A DNA stretch of 5,465 bases from an uncultured Phenylobacterium sp. (GTDB lineage: Bacteria; Pseudomonadota; Alphaproteobacteria; Caulobacterales; Caulobacteraceae). The notes under the pieces were generated by a model that worked only from the letters and a program-made list of their open reading frames with translations, searched no databases and had not been told where the DNA came from. Shown piece after piece: positions 1 to 5,465 of this stretch. Location of the stretch: contig CAMFHW010000313.1 in the NCBI GenBank assembly GCA_945952175.1, positions 1-5,465 on the forward strand. The letters run 5' to 3'. Position numbers and translations under genes: made by a program. The first letter of the stretch is position 1. The number at the start of each line of letters is the position of its first letter.

Positions 1-1069
1 CGGCCTTGCGCGCGCCCAGCGAGGCGATGGCGGCGGCCATGGAGATCGGGTTGGCGTTGTAGCTCTCGTCGACCAGGGTGAAGGCGCCGCCGGCCAGGCG
101 GACCTCACTTTCGGCGCCCCGGCCCTCCAGCGGCTCGAACGACCCCAGGGCCGCCAGGCTGTCGCCCAGTTCGACGCCCAGGGCCTCCAGCATCAGGAGC
201 ACGCACATGCTGTTCGGCCCCCAGTGGAAGCCGGTCTGCAAGATCGGGAAGTCGACGGCCGCGCCGTGGAGGCGGCCCTGGACCACCGCGTGGTCGCCGT
301 CGAGCTGGAAGTCGATCAGGCGCGCGTCGCAGGCCTCGCCGGAGCCGAAGCTCAGCACCTTGGCGCCGGCCTTGCGGGCCTCACCGGCCAGATAGTCGAA
401 CCAAGCGTTGTCGGCGTTCAGCACGGCCACGCCGCCCGGCTCCAGGCCGGCGAAGATCTCGGCCTTGGCGCGGGCCACGCCTTGCTCGCCGTCGGCGAAG
501 TTCTCGGTGTGCACCGGCCCGACCGTGGTGATCGCCACGGCGTGCGGCCGGACCATCTTGGACAGCGGCGCGATCTCGTCGGCGTGGTTCATGCCGATCT
601 CGAAGACCGCCCGCTCGGTGTCGCGCGGCATCCGCGCCAGGGTCAGCGGCACGCCGATATGGTTGTTGTAGCTCTTGACCGACGAATGGGCCTTGCCGGC
701 CAGCCTCAGGCCGGCGCGGATCGCCTGGGTGACGCTGGTCTTGCCGACCGAGCCGGTCACCGCGCCCCGGCGGGCCTGTGGCGCGCGCTGCCGCGCCGCG
801 ACGCCCAGGGCTTCGAGCGCCGTGAAGGTGTCCGCCACGGTCACGGCCGGCCCGGCGACGGCTTGCGAGACCAGGGCGCCGGCCGCGCCCTTCGACAGCG
901 CCTGGCCCACGAACTCGTGGCCGTCGCGCACCCCGGCCAGGGCCACGAACAGGTCGCCCGGCTCGACGGTGCGGGTGTCGATCGACACGCCCGTCGCGGC
1001 GAAGTCCGCCCGGACCGACCCACCGGTCGCGGCGGCGATCTCCCGTGCGGTCCAGAGCGCGTCAGCCAC
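1..1069 (-). CDS. murF: UDP-N-acetylmuramoyl-tripeptide--D-alanyl-D-alanine ligase MurF (partial, C-terminus off the window)
   Basis: MurF is the cytoplasmic ATP-dependent ligase that adds D-Ala-D-Ala to UDP-MurNAc-tripeptide, the last cytoplasmic step of the peptide stem. I translated the 356 visible codons from a GTG at 1069; the frame stays open to the left edge, so roughly the last 100 residues are missing. The N-terminal substrate domain has the DTRTVEPGDLFVAL block. The ATP-binding P-loop GSVGKTS lies at residues 106-112 (Lys110), followed by SYNNHIGVPLT (133-143), EIGMNHADEI (from 157) and a later AKAEIF segment. DESYNANP at 334-341 is the MurF signature and separates it from MurC, MurD and MurE. 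The GTG start is supported by GGAG seven bases upstream and by the correct N-terminal length for the family. The start overlaps the murE stop by 8 bases (GTGGCTGA), suggesting translational coupling. No frameshift is visible. Identity is near certain; only the C-terminus is unseen. Confidence 0.97.
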   Translation of the reverse strand, partial: MADALWTAREIAAATGGSVRADFAATGVSIDTRTVEPGDLFVALAGVRDGHEFVGQALSKGAAGALVSQAVAGPAVTVADTFTALEALGVAARQRAPQARRGAVTGSVGKTSVTQAIRAGLRLAGKAHSSVKSYNNHIGVPLTLARMPRDTERAVFEIGMNHADEIAPLSKMVRPHAVAITTVGPVHTENFADGEQGVARAKAEIFAGLEPGGVAVLNADNAWFDYLAGEARKAGAKVLSFGSGEACDARLIDFQLDGDHAVVQGRLHGAAVDFPILQTGFHWGPNSMCVLLMLEALGVELGDSLAALGSFEPLEGRGAESEVRLAGGAFTLVDESYNANPISMAAAIASLGARKA

Positions 1070-2516
1070 GGGCGAGCTCCAGCGCCTGCGCCGTCTCGGC
1101 CACGTCGTCGAAGTGGTGCACCACGCCGGCGATGGTCTGGGTGGTCTCGTGGCCCTTGCCGGCGACGACCAGCACGTCGCCGTCGGACAGCAGGCCTACG
1201 CCGGCGCGGATCGCGGCGCGGCGGTCGCCGACTTCCTTGAGGCCGACATTGCCGGCCATGACCTCCGCGCGGATCGCCGCCGGGTCCTCGCCGCGCGGAT
1301 TGTCGTCGGTGACGATGGCCACGTCGGCCAGGGCCAGGGCGGCGGCCCCCATCAGCGGACGCTTGGTGCGGTCGCGGTCGCCGCCGGCGCCGAACACCAC
1401 GATCAGCTTGCCGCGCACGTGCGGGCGCAGCGCCTGCAGCACCGTCTCCAGGCCGTCCGGCGTGTGGGCGTAATCGACATAGGCCTCGCCGCCCCGGGCG
1501 CCGGTTCCGACGCGTTGCAGCCGGCCCGGCGCGCCCTGGATGGTCTCCAGCGCCGCCAGCACCTCCTCGACGGCTTCGCCCGCGGCGATGCAGAGGCCGG
1601 CCGCGACCAGGGCGTTGGCGGCCTGGTAGGCGCCCACCAGCGGCAAGCGGATTTCATAGACGCGGCCCCTCGCCTCGATGGTCAGGGTCTGGCCTTCCGG
1701 TGTGGGCGTGCGGTCGACCAGGCGCAGCCCCTGTCCCGCCGCGCCGACCGACATCACGGTCTGGCCCGAGGTGACCGCCACCGACGCGAAATGGCCGTAG
1801 GCGTCGGAATCGGCGTTCAGCACCGCCACCCCGCCACGCGGCAGGAGGGTGTCGAACAGGCGCAGCTTGGCGGCCCGGTAGGCCTCCATGGTGTGGTGAT
1901 AGTCCAGATGGTCCTGGGTCAGGTTCAGGAAGCCGGCGGCCGCCAGGTTCACGCCGTCCAGCCGGCGCTGGTCGACGCCGTGGGACGAAGCCTCCAGGGC
2001 CAGGTGCGTCACCTGACGCTCGGCGAGGTCGGCCATCAAGCGGGCGACGTCGGCGGCGTCGGGCGTGGTCAGGCCGGGCGGGGTCAGCTGCTCGTCGAGG
2101 CCGGGCCCGGTCGCATAGACGCCCAGCGTGCCCATGCTGGCGGCCCGCGCGCCGCAGCGGTTGAATATCTGGCGGCAGAAGGCGGCGACCGAGGTCTTGC
2201 CATTGGTGCCGGTCACCGCGACCACCACCGGCGGCTGCGCCTGCCAGAAGTTGGCGGCGGCCAGGGCGTAGGCGCGGCGAGGATCGCAGCTCGCCACCAC
2301 CGGCACGCCGGCGCCCGGAAGGTCCTCGGGCGCGAGTACGGCGGCGGCGCCGGCCGAGACCGCCTTGGGCACGAACTCGCGGCCATCGACGGCCGAGCCC
2401 GGCAGGGCTGCGAACAGGAAGCCGCGGCCGACCTTGCGGCTGTCGGCCGTGACGCCCGCGATCACGGGGTCCACCGCCAGGTCCCGCTTCACCAGTTGCG
2501 ACAGCCGCACGCCCAT
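1062..2516 (-). CDS. murE: UDP-N-acetylmuramoyl-L-alanyl-D-glutamate--2,6-diaminopimelate ligase MurE
   Basis: MurE is the cytoplasmic ATP-dependent ligase that adds the third stem residue to UDP-MurNAc-L-Ala-D-Glu. The protein is complete at 484 residues, normal for the family. Domain 1 (about 1-97) carries TADSRKVGRGFLFAAL. The central ATPase domain has the P-loop GTNGKTS (103-109), TTPD (150-153), EASSHG (175-180), NLTQDHLDYH (198-207) and the probable carbamylated Lys217 in YRAAKLRLF. Domain 3 has VDYAHTPDGLE (347-357), GAGGDRDRTKRPLM (376-389), the DNPR selectivity motif (405-408) and GKGHET (453-458). DNPR is the form known from meso-diaminopimelate-adding enzymes, so a Gram-negative DAP-type wall is inferred. 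The frame is open upstream to 3089 inside ftsI, but the ATG at 2516 is chosen because MurE homology begins there and it overlaps the ftsI stop as TGATG. The ribosome site is weak (AGGTGG about 10 bases upstream), so re-initiation after ftsI is likely. Confidence 0.98.
   Translation of the reverse strand: MGVRLSQLVKRDLAVDPVIAGVTADSRKVGRGFLFAALPGSAVDGREFVPKAVSAGAAAVLAPEDLPGAGVPVVASCDPRRAYALAAANFWQAQPPVVVAVTGTNGKTSVAAFCRQIFNRCGARAASMGTLGVYATGPGLDEQLTPPGLTTPDAADVARLMADLAERQVTHLALEASSHGVDQRRLDGVNLAAAGFLNLTQDHLDYHHTMEAYRAAKLRLFDTLLPRGGVAVLNADSDAYGHFASVAVTSGQTVMSVGAAGQGLRLVDRTPTPEGQTLTIEARGRVYEIRLPLVGAYQAANALVAAGLCIAAGEAVEEVLAALETIQGAPGRLQRVGTGARGGEAYVDYAHTPDGLETVLQALRPHVRGKLIVVFGAGGDRDRTKRPLMGAAALALADVAIVTDDNPRGEDPAAIRAEVMAGNVGLKEVGDRRAAIRAGVGLLSDGDVLVVAGKGHETTQTIAGVVHHFDDVAETAQALELARG
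1077..1080 (-). promoter_or_regulatory. Probable ribosome binding site of murF
   Basis: GGAG on the minus strand, seven bases before the GTG at 1069, lies within the last codons of murE. It is short, but together with the homology at the MurF N-terminus it decides the GTG as start. Confidence 0.5.
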
Positions 2517-4261
2517 CAGTGCTCTTCCACCTGCGCCATCTCCGCCGCCATCGTCTTGTCGACGGCCGGGCCGCCGGCGCGACGCGCCACGTGGAGGAAG
2601 GGGGCGATACGGTCGATCACGTGGCCCGCGGTCGGGGTGGAATTCCAGCCACCGGTGCGGAAGCCATAGGTCTCCTTCGTGCCGTTCGGCTCGTCCAGCA
2701 TGATCAGCACGAAGTAGCGGTCGGCCTCCAGCGGCCCGTCGGCGGGGAAGACGGAGGCGAACGACGCGACCAGCTTGTCGCGCACATAGCGGCCGCCCAT
2801 GGCCTTCTCGGCCGAGCCGGTCTTGCCGCCGACGCGCAGGCCGTAGGCGTCGGCCTTGCCGCCGGTGCCGTGCAGCACGTTGAGCCGCATCAGGTCGAGC
2901 ATGGCGCGCGAGGTCTGCTCGGAGACCACGCGGCGGCCCTGCGGGCGGGCGCCCGGCTTCATGGGCTTGATGGTCAGCGGCACATAGGTCCCGCCGTTCA
3001 TGATCGCGCCGTAGCCGGCGGCGAGCGCCAGCGGCGTGACGGAGATGGCGTGCCCGAACGAGGCCGAGGCGATGGTGTCGTCGTTCCACTTGCGCGGCAG
3101 GATCGGCCGGGCGCTCTCGGTCAGCTCGACCGGCGCCGGCTTGAGCAGGCCGAACGCCTGGAAGTAGCGCACCATGGTGTCGCCGCCGGCCTGGAGCGCG
3201 ATCCGCGAAGCCCCGATGTTCGAGGACTTCAGATAGATCTCCGGCACGGTCATGTTGTAGCCGACCTTGTCGTGGTCGTGGATCGCGCGGCTGCCGAGCG
3301 TCATGGTCGCGCTGGTGTCGAACACCGAGTCCATGCGGACCTTCCCGGAATCCAGCGCCATGGCGATGGTGAAGGTCTTGAAGGTCGAGCCCATCTCGTA
3401 GACCCGCGCCGCGGCCCGGTCGACCAGGGCGTTCGGGTCGGCGCGCCCCGCCAGGTTGGGATCGAAGGTCGGGTTGCTGGCGAGGCCGAGGATCTCGCCG
3501 GTATGCACGTTGGTGACGATGCCCACCCCGCCCTTGGCGCCAAAGGTGGTGACCGCCTTGCCGAGCTCGTCCTCCAGCGCCGCCTGCACCCGCAGGTCGA
3601 TGGAGAGCGGCACCGGCTTGTGGTCGACCGCGGCGCCGCGCACCGCGTCGTTCAGGCCGAGTTCCGCGCCCGCCAGGCCCTGGCCGCCCGTGTCGGAGAA
3701 ACCGATCAGGTGCGCGGCGCTGACGCCCAGCGGATAGATGCGCTTCTCCTCCGGCTCGAAGGTCACGCCCGGCAGGCCGAGGTCGTGGATGCGGGCGCGC
3801 ACGTCGGGGGTCAGGCCGCCGGCCACGAAGGTGCGGCGATTGCCCTTCAGCGCCCTGTCGAGCCGGGCCGGCGTGATGTCCGGCAGGGCGGCGGTGAGCG
3901 CCTTGCGGGTCTCGGCCGTGTCCCAGATCTCGCGCGGGTCGATGTAGAGGCCGTAGTGCAGGATGTCGGCGGCCAGCATGGCGCCGTTGCGATCCACGAG
4001 GTCGGCCCGCGCCGCGCCGGTGTTGGCGCCGCCCACGCCGCTGCGGTCGGCGTCCGGGAACACCGCCATCTTGGTCGCGCCCGCCGCCAGGGTCAGGAAC
4101 CCGGCGCTGAACAGGGCCAGGATGAAGAAGATGCGGATCCGGGTGTCGTCTTCGGCGCGGCCGGCCGCCTTGGCGCGCTCGAAGGCCCGCTCCAGGCTCC
4201 AGAGCCGATCCTTCAGCCAGCGCCAGCCGGGCGCCTGGAAACCGGGATGGGCGAAGCTCAC
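2516..4261 (-). CDS. ftsI: Septal peptidoglycan transpeptidase FtsI (class B penicillin-binding protein 3)
   Basis: FtsI is the inner-membrane, monofunctional D,D-transpeptidase that cross-links septal peptidoglycan as part of the divisome with FtsW and the FtsQLB complex; it is a beta-lactam target. The 581-residue protein has a charged cytoplasmic tail of about 40 residues, one membrane segment at about 43-65, then a periplasmic part. The class B dimerisation domain starts at RADLVDRNG (85-93), where the canonical second Gly is Ala, and includes GLAGAELGLND (195-205). The transpeptidase domain has all three active-site motifs: STFK (292-295, nucleophile Ser292... counted from the GTG), SSN (346-348) and KTG (480-482). 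There are no PASTA repeats. The start is GTG at 4261, overlapping the ftsL stop by four bases (GTGA), with AAGGGG eight bases upstream. The FtsI rather than PBP2 (MrdA) assignment rests on the neighbours ftsL and murE as well as on sequence. A plain, intact gene. Confidence 0.97.
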   Translation of the reverse strand: MSFAHPGFQAPGWRWLKDRLWSLERAFERAKAAGRAEDDTRIRIFFILALFSAGFLTLAAGATKMAVFPDADRSGVGGANTGAARADLVDRNGAMLAADILHYGLYIDPREIWDTAETRKALTAALPDITPARLDRALKGNRRTFVAGGLTPDVRARIHDLGLPGVTFEPEEKRIYPLGVSAAHLIGFSDTGGQGLAGAELGLNDAVRGAAVDHKPVPLSIDLRVQAALEDELGKAVTTFGAKGGVGIVTNVHTGEILGLASNPTFDPNLAGRADPNALVDRAAARVYEMGSTFKTFTIAMALDSGKVRMDSVFDTSATMTLGSRAIHDHDKVGYNMTVPEIYLKSSNIGASRIALQAGGDTMVRYFQAFGLLKPAPVELTESARPILPRKWNDDTIASASFGHAISVTPLALAAGYGAIMNGGTYVPLTIKPMKPGARPQGRRVVSEQTSRAMLDLMRLNVLHGTGGKADAYGLRVGGKTGSAEKAMGGRYVRDKLVASFASVFPADGPLEADRYFVLIMLDEPNGTKETYGFRTGGWNSTPTAGHVIDRIAPFLHVARRAGGPAVDKTMAAEMAQVEEH

Positions 4262-4599
4262 GAGGTCGGCCCCTTGCTCACGGCCTGGCCATTGCGGATC
4301 GCGTCCGCCAGGCCCTCGGGCGTGGTTTCCTTCTTGGCGTTGATCGGCGCCAGGCCGAGATAGCCGACCGACAGCTGCTCGATGCGGTCGGGGCGCTCCA
4401 GGTGGGAGACCTCGGCCTGCAGCAGGCGGATGCGGGCGTGTTCGTCGTCGATCTGCCGCTCGACCGTGGCGATCTCGGTCCGCTCCTTACCGGCGATGGT
4501 CTTGGCCAGGTAGACCGAAAGCACCAGGGCGATCAGCAGCCCGAGGAAGGTGAGGTCCACCACACGGACGCCCCGGATGCGACGCGTAAGCAGGCTCAT
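4258..4599 (-). CDS. ftsL: Cell division protein FtsL
   Basis: FtsL is a small bitopic inner-membrane divisome protein that, in characterised bacteria, forms a complex with FtsB and FtsQ and helps activate the FtsWI septal synthase. The 113-residue product has a short basic cytoplasmic N-terminus (TRRIRGVR), one membrane helix at about 13-34 (rich in Leu, Val and Ile), then a periplasmic heptad-like segment at about 38-70 that should form a coiled coil, and a tail with LGLAPINAKKE (81-91). Sequence conservation in FtsL is low, so the call leans on this architecture, on size and on the position between rsmH and ftsI, where ftsL is normally found. The ATG at 4599 overlaps the rsmH stop as ATGA and is preceded by a strong AAGGAGG four bases upstream. 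It ends in a GTGA overlap with ftsI. The PIN-containing tail resembles FtsL of Caulobacter relatives as I remember them. Confidence 0.93.
   Translation of the reverse strand: MSLLTRRIRGVRVVDLTFLGLLIALVLSVYLAKTIAGKERTEIATVERQIDDEHARIRLLQAEVSHLERPDRIEQLSVGYLGLAPINAKKETTPEGLADAIRNGQAVSKGPTS
4270..4275 (-). promoter_or_regulatory. Probable ribosome binding site of ftsI
   Basis: AAGGGG on the minus strand sits eight bases upstream of the ftsI GTG, inside the end of ftsL. It is an imperfect match to the anti-Shine-Dalgarno sequence, but its spacing is right and it supports the GTG at 4261 as start. Confidence 0.5.
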
Positions 4600-5465
4600 G
4601 CGGCCTCCTTCCAGACGGGCGCGGCGGTACGGATCGCCGCGCGCAGCTTGGCGGAACGGGCGCGCGGATTGGCCTCCACCTCGGCGGCGGAAGGCGCCTG
4701 CGCGCCGTTGAACAGCAGGGTGAAGCTGGGCGCGGCCTTGGCCTCGACCGGCGGGGCGTGGCGCGAGCCGCCCGGCGTGCGGCCGGCGCGCTCGGTCAGG
4801 AACGACTTCACGATCCGGTCTTCCAGCGAATGGAAGGTCACGACCGCCAGCCGTCCTTCGGGCTTCAGTGCCCGCTCGGCGGCGGCCAGGCCGGCTTCGA
4901 GCTCGCTGAGTTCCTCGTTCACCGCGATCCGCAGGCCCTGGAAGGTGCGGGTGGCGGGATGGACCTTGGCGCCGCGGCGGCCGCCCAGCACACGCTCGAC
5001 GAACTCGGCCAGGTCCAGGGTGCGCGTGAACGGTTGCTCGGCGCGGCGGCGCGCGATGGCCGCGGCGATGCGGCGCGACTGTCGCTCCTCGCCATAGACA
5101 TAGATCACCCGCGCCAGCTCGGCCGGCTCGGCGGTGTTGACCAGATCGGCGGCGGTCGGCCCGTCGGCGCCCATCCGCATGTCCAGCGGACCGTCGCGCA
5201 GGAAGGAGAAACCGCGCTCGGCCTCGTCGAGCTGCATGGACGAGACGCCGAGATCCAGGGCCACGCCGTCGACGCTCCCCTCCCCCAGCTCGGCGTCCAT
5301 CTCGGAGAAGCGCGCCTCCACCAAGCGGAAGCGCTCGCCCAGGCCCACGGCGAAGCGGCGGGCGGTCGGGTCGCGGTCGCCCCCCCCCCCCTGGCCCCCC
5401 GTCGCCCGCCCCCCGCGCCCCCCGCCCCCGGCGCCCCCGGCCCCCGCCCCGCCGCCCTCGCCCCC
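4596..5465 (-). CDS. rsmH: 16S rRNA (cytosine(1402)-N(4))-methyltransferase RsmH (MraW), partial, 5' end missing and damaged
   Basis: RsmH is the SAM-dependent cytoplasmic methyltransferase that N4-methylates C1402 of 16S rRNA in the ribosomal P site; it heads ftsL in most dcw clusters. There are 289 in-frame codons up to the window edge, against a family length near 310, so some 20-30 N-terminal residues are outside. Numbering from the edge, conserved blocks are DRDP (30-33, SAM-binding acidic loop), DLGVSS (71-76), GFSFLRDGPLDMRM (85-98), YGEER (124-128), HPATRTFQ (169-176), FHSLEDRIVK (211-220) and NPRARS (266-271). A GTG at 5348 could be taken as a start but is not one, because DRDP lies upstream of it. 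Codons 1-29 (5379-5465) read as mostly glycine and appear to be corrupted sequence, yet keep the frame; the SAM motif I residues GAGG still fall at 11-14. The stop overlaps the ftsL start (ATGA). Function is certain; the first 29 residues should not be trusted. Confidence 0.96.
   Translation of the reverse strand, partial: GGEGGGAGAGGAGGGGRGGRATGGQGGGGDRDPTARRFAVGLGERFRLVEARFSEMDAELGEGSVDGVALDLGVSSMQLDEAERGFSFLRDGPLDMRMGADGPTAADLVNTAEPAELARVIYVYGEERQSRRIAAAIARRRAEQPFTRTLDLAEFVERVLGGRRGAKVHPATRTFQGLRIAVNEELSELEAGLAAAERALKPEGRLAVVTFHSLEDRIVKSFLTERAGRTPGGSRHAPPVEAKAAPSFTLLFNGAQAPSAAEVEANPRARSAKLRAAIRTAAPVWKEAA
4604..4610 (-). promoter_or_regulatory. Ribosome binding site of ftsL
   Basis: On the minus strand AAGGAGG lies four bases before the ftsL ATG. 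It is the best Shine-Dalgarno match in the window and is encoded within the last codons of rsmH (Trp-Lys-Glu-Ala-Ala). It fixes the ftsL start and suggests that ftsL is initiated efficiently in its own right in addition to coupling through the ATGA overlap. Confidence 0.8.
5380..5465. other. C-rich corrupted contig end within rsmH
   Basis: These 86 bases contain no A, three T (5392, 5402, 5458), about 17 G and about 66 C, beginning with a run of 12 C; the neighbouring DNA has all four bases in normal proportions. Read on the minus strand in the rsmH frame it has no stop and gives mostly Gly, with residues that match RsmH where the codon would be G/C-only: Glu3, GAGG at 11-14, Arg17, Ala-Thr-Gly at 21-23, Gln25, then intact DRDP at 30-33. 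This is what base substitution towards C (plus strand) without indels would produce. I read it as a sequencing or consensus artefact at a contig end, not as a biological repeat. Confidence 0.8.

Noticed and set aside
224..1240. A 338-codon plus-strand open frame opposite murF.
   Set aside because: MurF is unmistakable on the minus strand here; the plus-strand product ends in low-complexity Arg/Pro/Ser and resembles nothing I know.
675..2669. A 664-codon open frame on the plus strand opposite murE and the start of murF.
   Set aside because: It is antisense to a certain murE. In this frame stops would require TCA, CTA or TTA codons in the sense gene, which GC-rich codon use avoids. The product is a Gly/Ala/Arg/His-rich string without recognisable domains.
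2517..3089. An upstream extension of murE giving a 675-residue protein.
   Set aside because: The extra 191 codons overlap the FtsI transpeptidase domain in another frame, and the translation is Arg/Ala-rich noise. MurE homology starts exactly at the ATG at 2516.
2519..4363. A 614-codon open frame on the plus strand opposite ftsI.
   Set aside because: It is the mirror of ftsI for the same codon-use reason. The translation is rich in His, Gly, Arg and Val with no domain, and it would run head-on into the operon with no promoter visible.
4402..5097. A 231-codon plus-strand open frame opposite ftsL and rsmH.
   Set aside because: It spans the junction of two genuine minus-strand genes, is Ser/Arg/Ala-rich and shows no motif.
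5346..5348. GTG as start codon of rsmH, giving a 250-residue protein.
   Set aside because: The frame is open further upstream and contains the conserved DRDP of the SAM-binding site before this GTG; the protein would lack a part the family needs.
5380..5465. The C-rich tail as a G-quadruplex-forming regulatory element or a Gly-rich domain.
   Set aside because: It sits exactly at the window edge, has no A, and keeps RsmH motif residues in register, which fits corrupted coding sequence better than a functional G-rich element.
1..5465. An undescribed accessory or defence system hidden in the window.
   Set aside because: Every base up to 5379 is accounted for by five overlapping core genes of the dcw cluster, and the remainder is damaged rsmH. 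There is no room for an additional gene, and no repeat array, inverted repeat pair or RNA gene was seen.

Overview
The window is a stretch of the dcw (division and cell wall) cluster of a high-GC alphaproteobacterium, read entirely on the minus strand. From high to low coordinates the order is rsmH (mraW) - ftsL - ftsI - murE - murF, which is the usual dcw order. High GC, a Caulobacter-like FtsL, the alphaproteobacterial form of MurF and a near absence of GANTC sites (3 by eye, against about 40 GATC) point to Caulobacterales, for example Caulobacter or Phenylobacterium. The genus is an inference from memory of the families, not a database result.

Layout: positions 4596-5465 hold rsmH, truncated at its 5' end by the window edge. 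The last 86 bases (5380-5465) are a C-rich stretch without a single A that looks like corrupted sequence still in the rsmH frame. Positions 4258-4599 are ftsL, 2516-4261 ftsI, 1062-2516 murE, and 1-1069 murF, which runs off the left edge without its C-terminal part. There is no intergenic DNA: the four junctions overlap by 4 (ATGA), 4 (GTGA), 1 (TGATG) and 8 (GTGGCTGA) bases. No promoter, terminator, RNA gene, repeat, CRISPR array or mobile element is visible. The operon promoter would lie beyond the right edge and further cell-wall genes beyond the left.

The genes work together in septal wall synthesis. MurE and MurF make the UDP-MurNAc-pentapeptide precursor in the cytoplasm; the DNPR motif of MurE predicts meso-diaminopimelate as third residue. 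FtsI cross-links the finished peptidoglycan at the septum, FtsL is a bitopic divisome scaffold that helps recruit and activate the septal synthase, and RsmH methylates 16S rRNA.

All five genes are ordinary family members with catalytic motifs intact where visible, and I found no undescribed system. The points worth a second look are the damaged contig end, the GANTC depletion and the tight translational coupling. The very long plus-strand open frames opposite murE and ftsI are shadows produced by GC-rich codon use.
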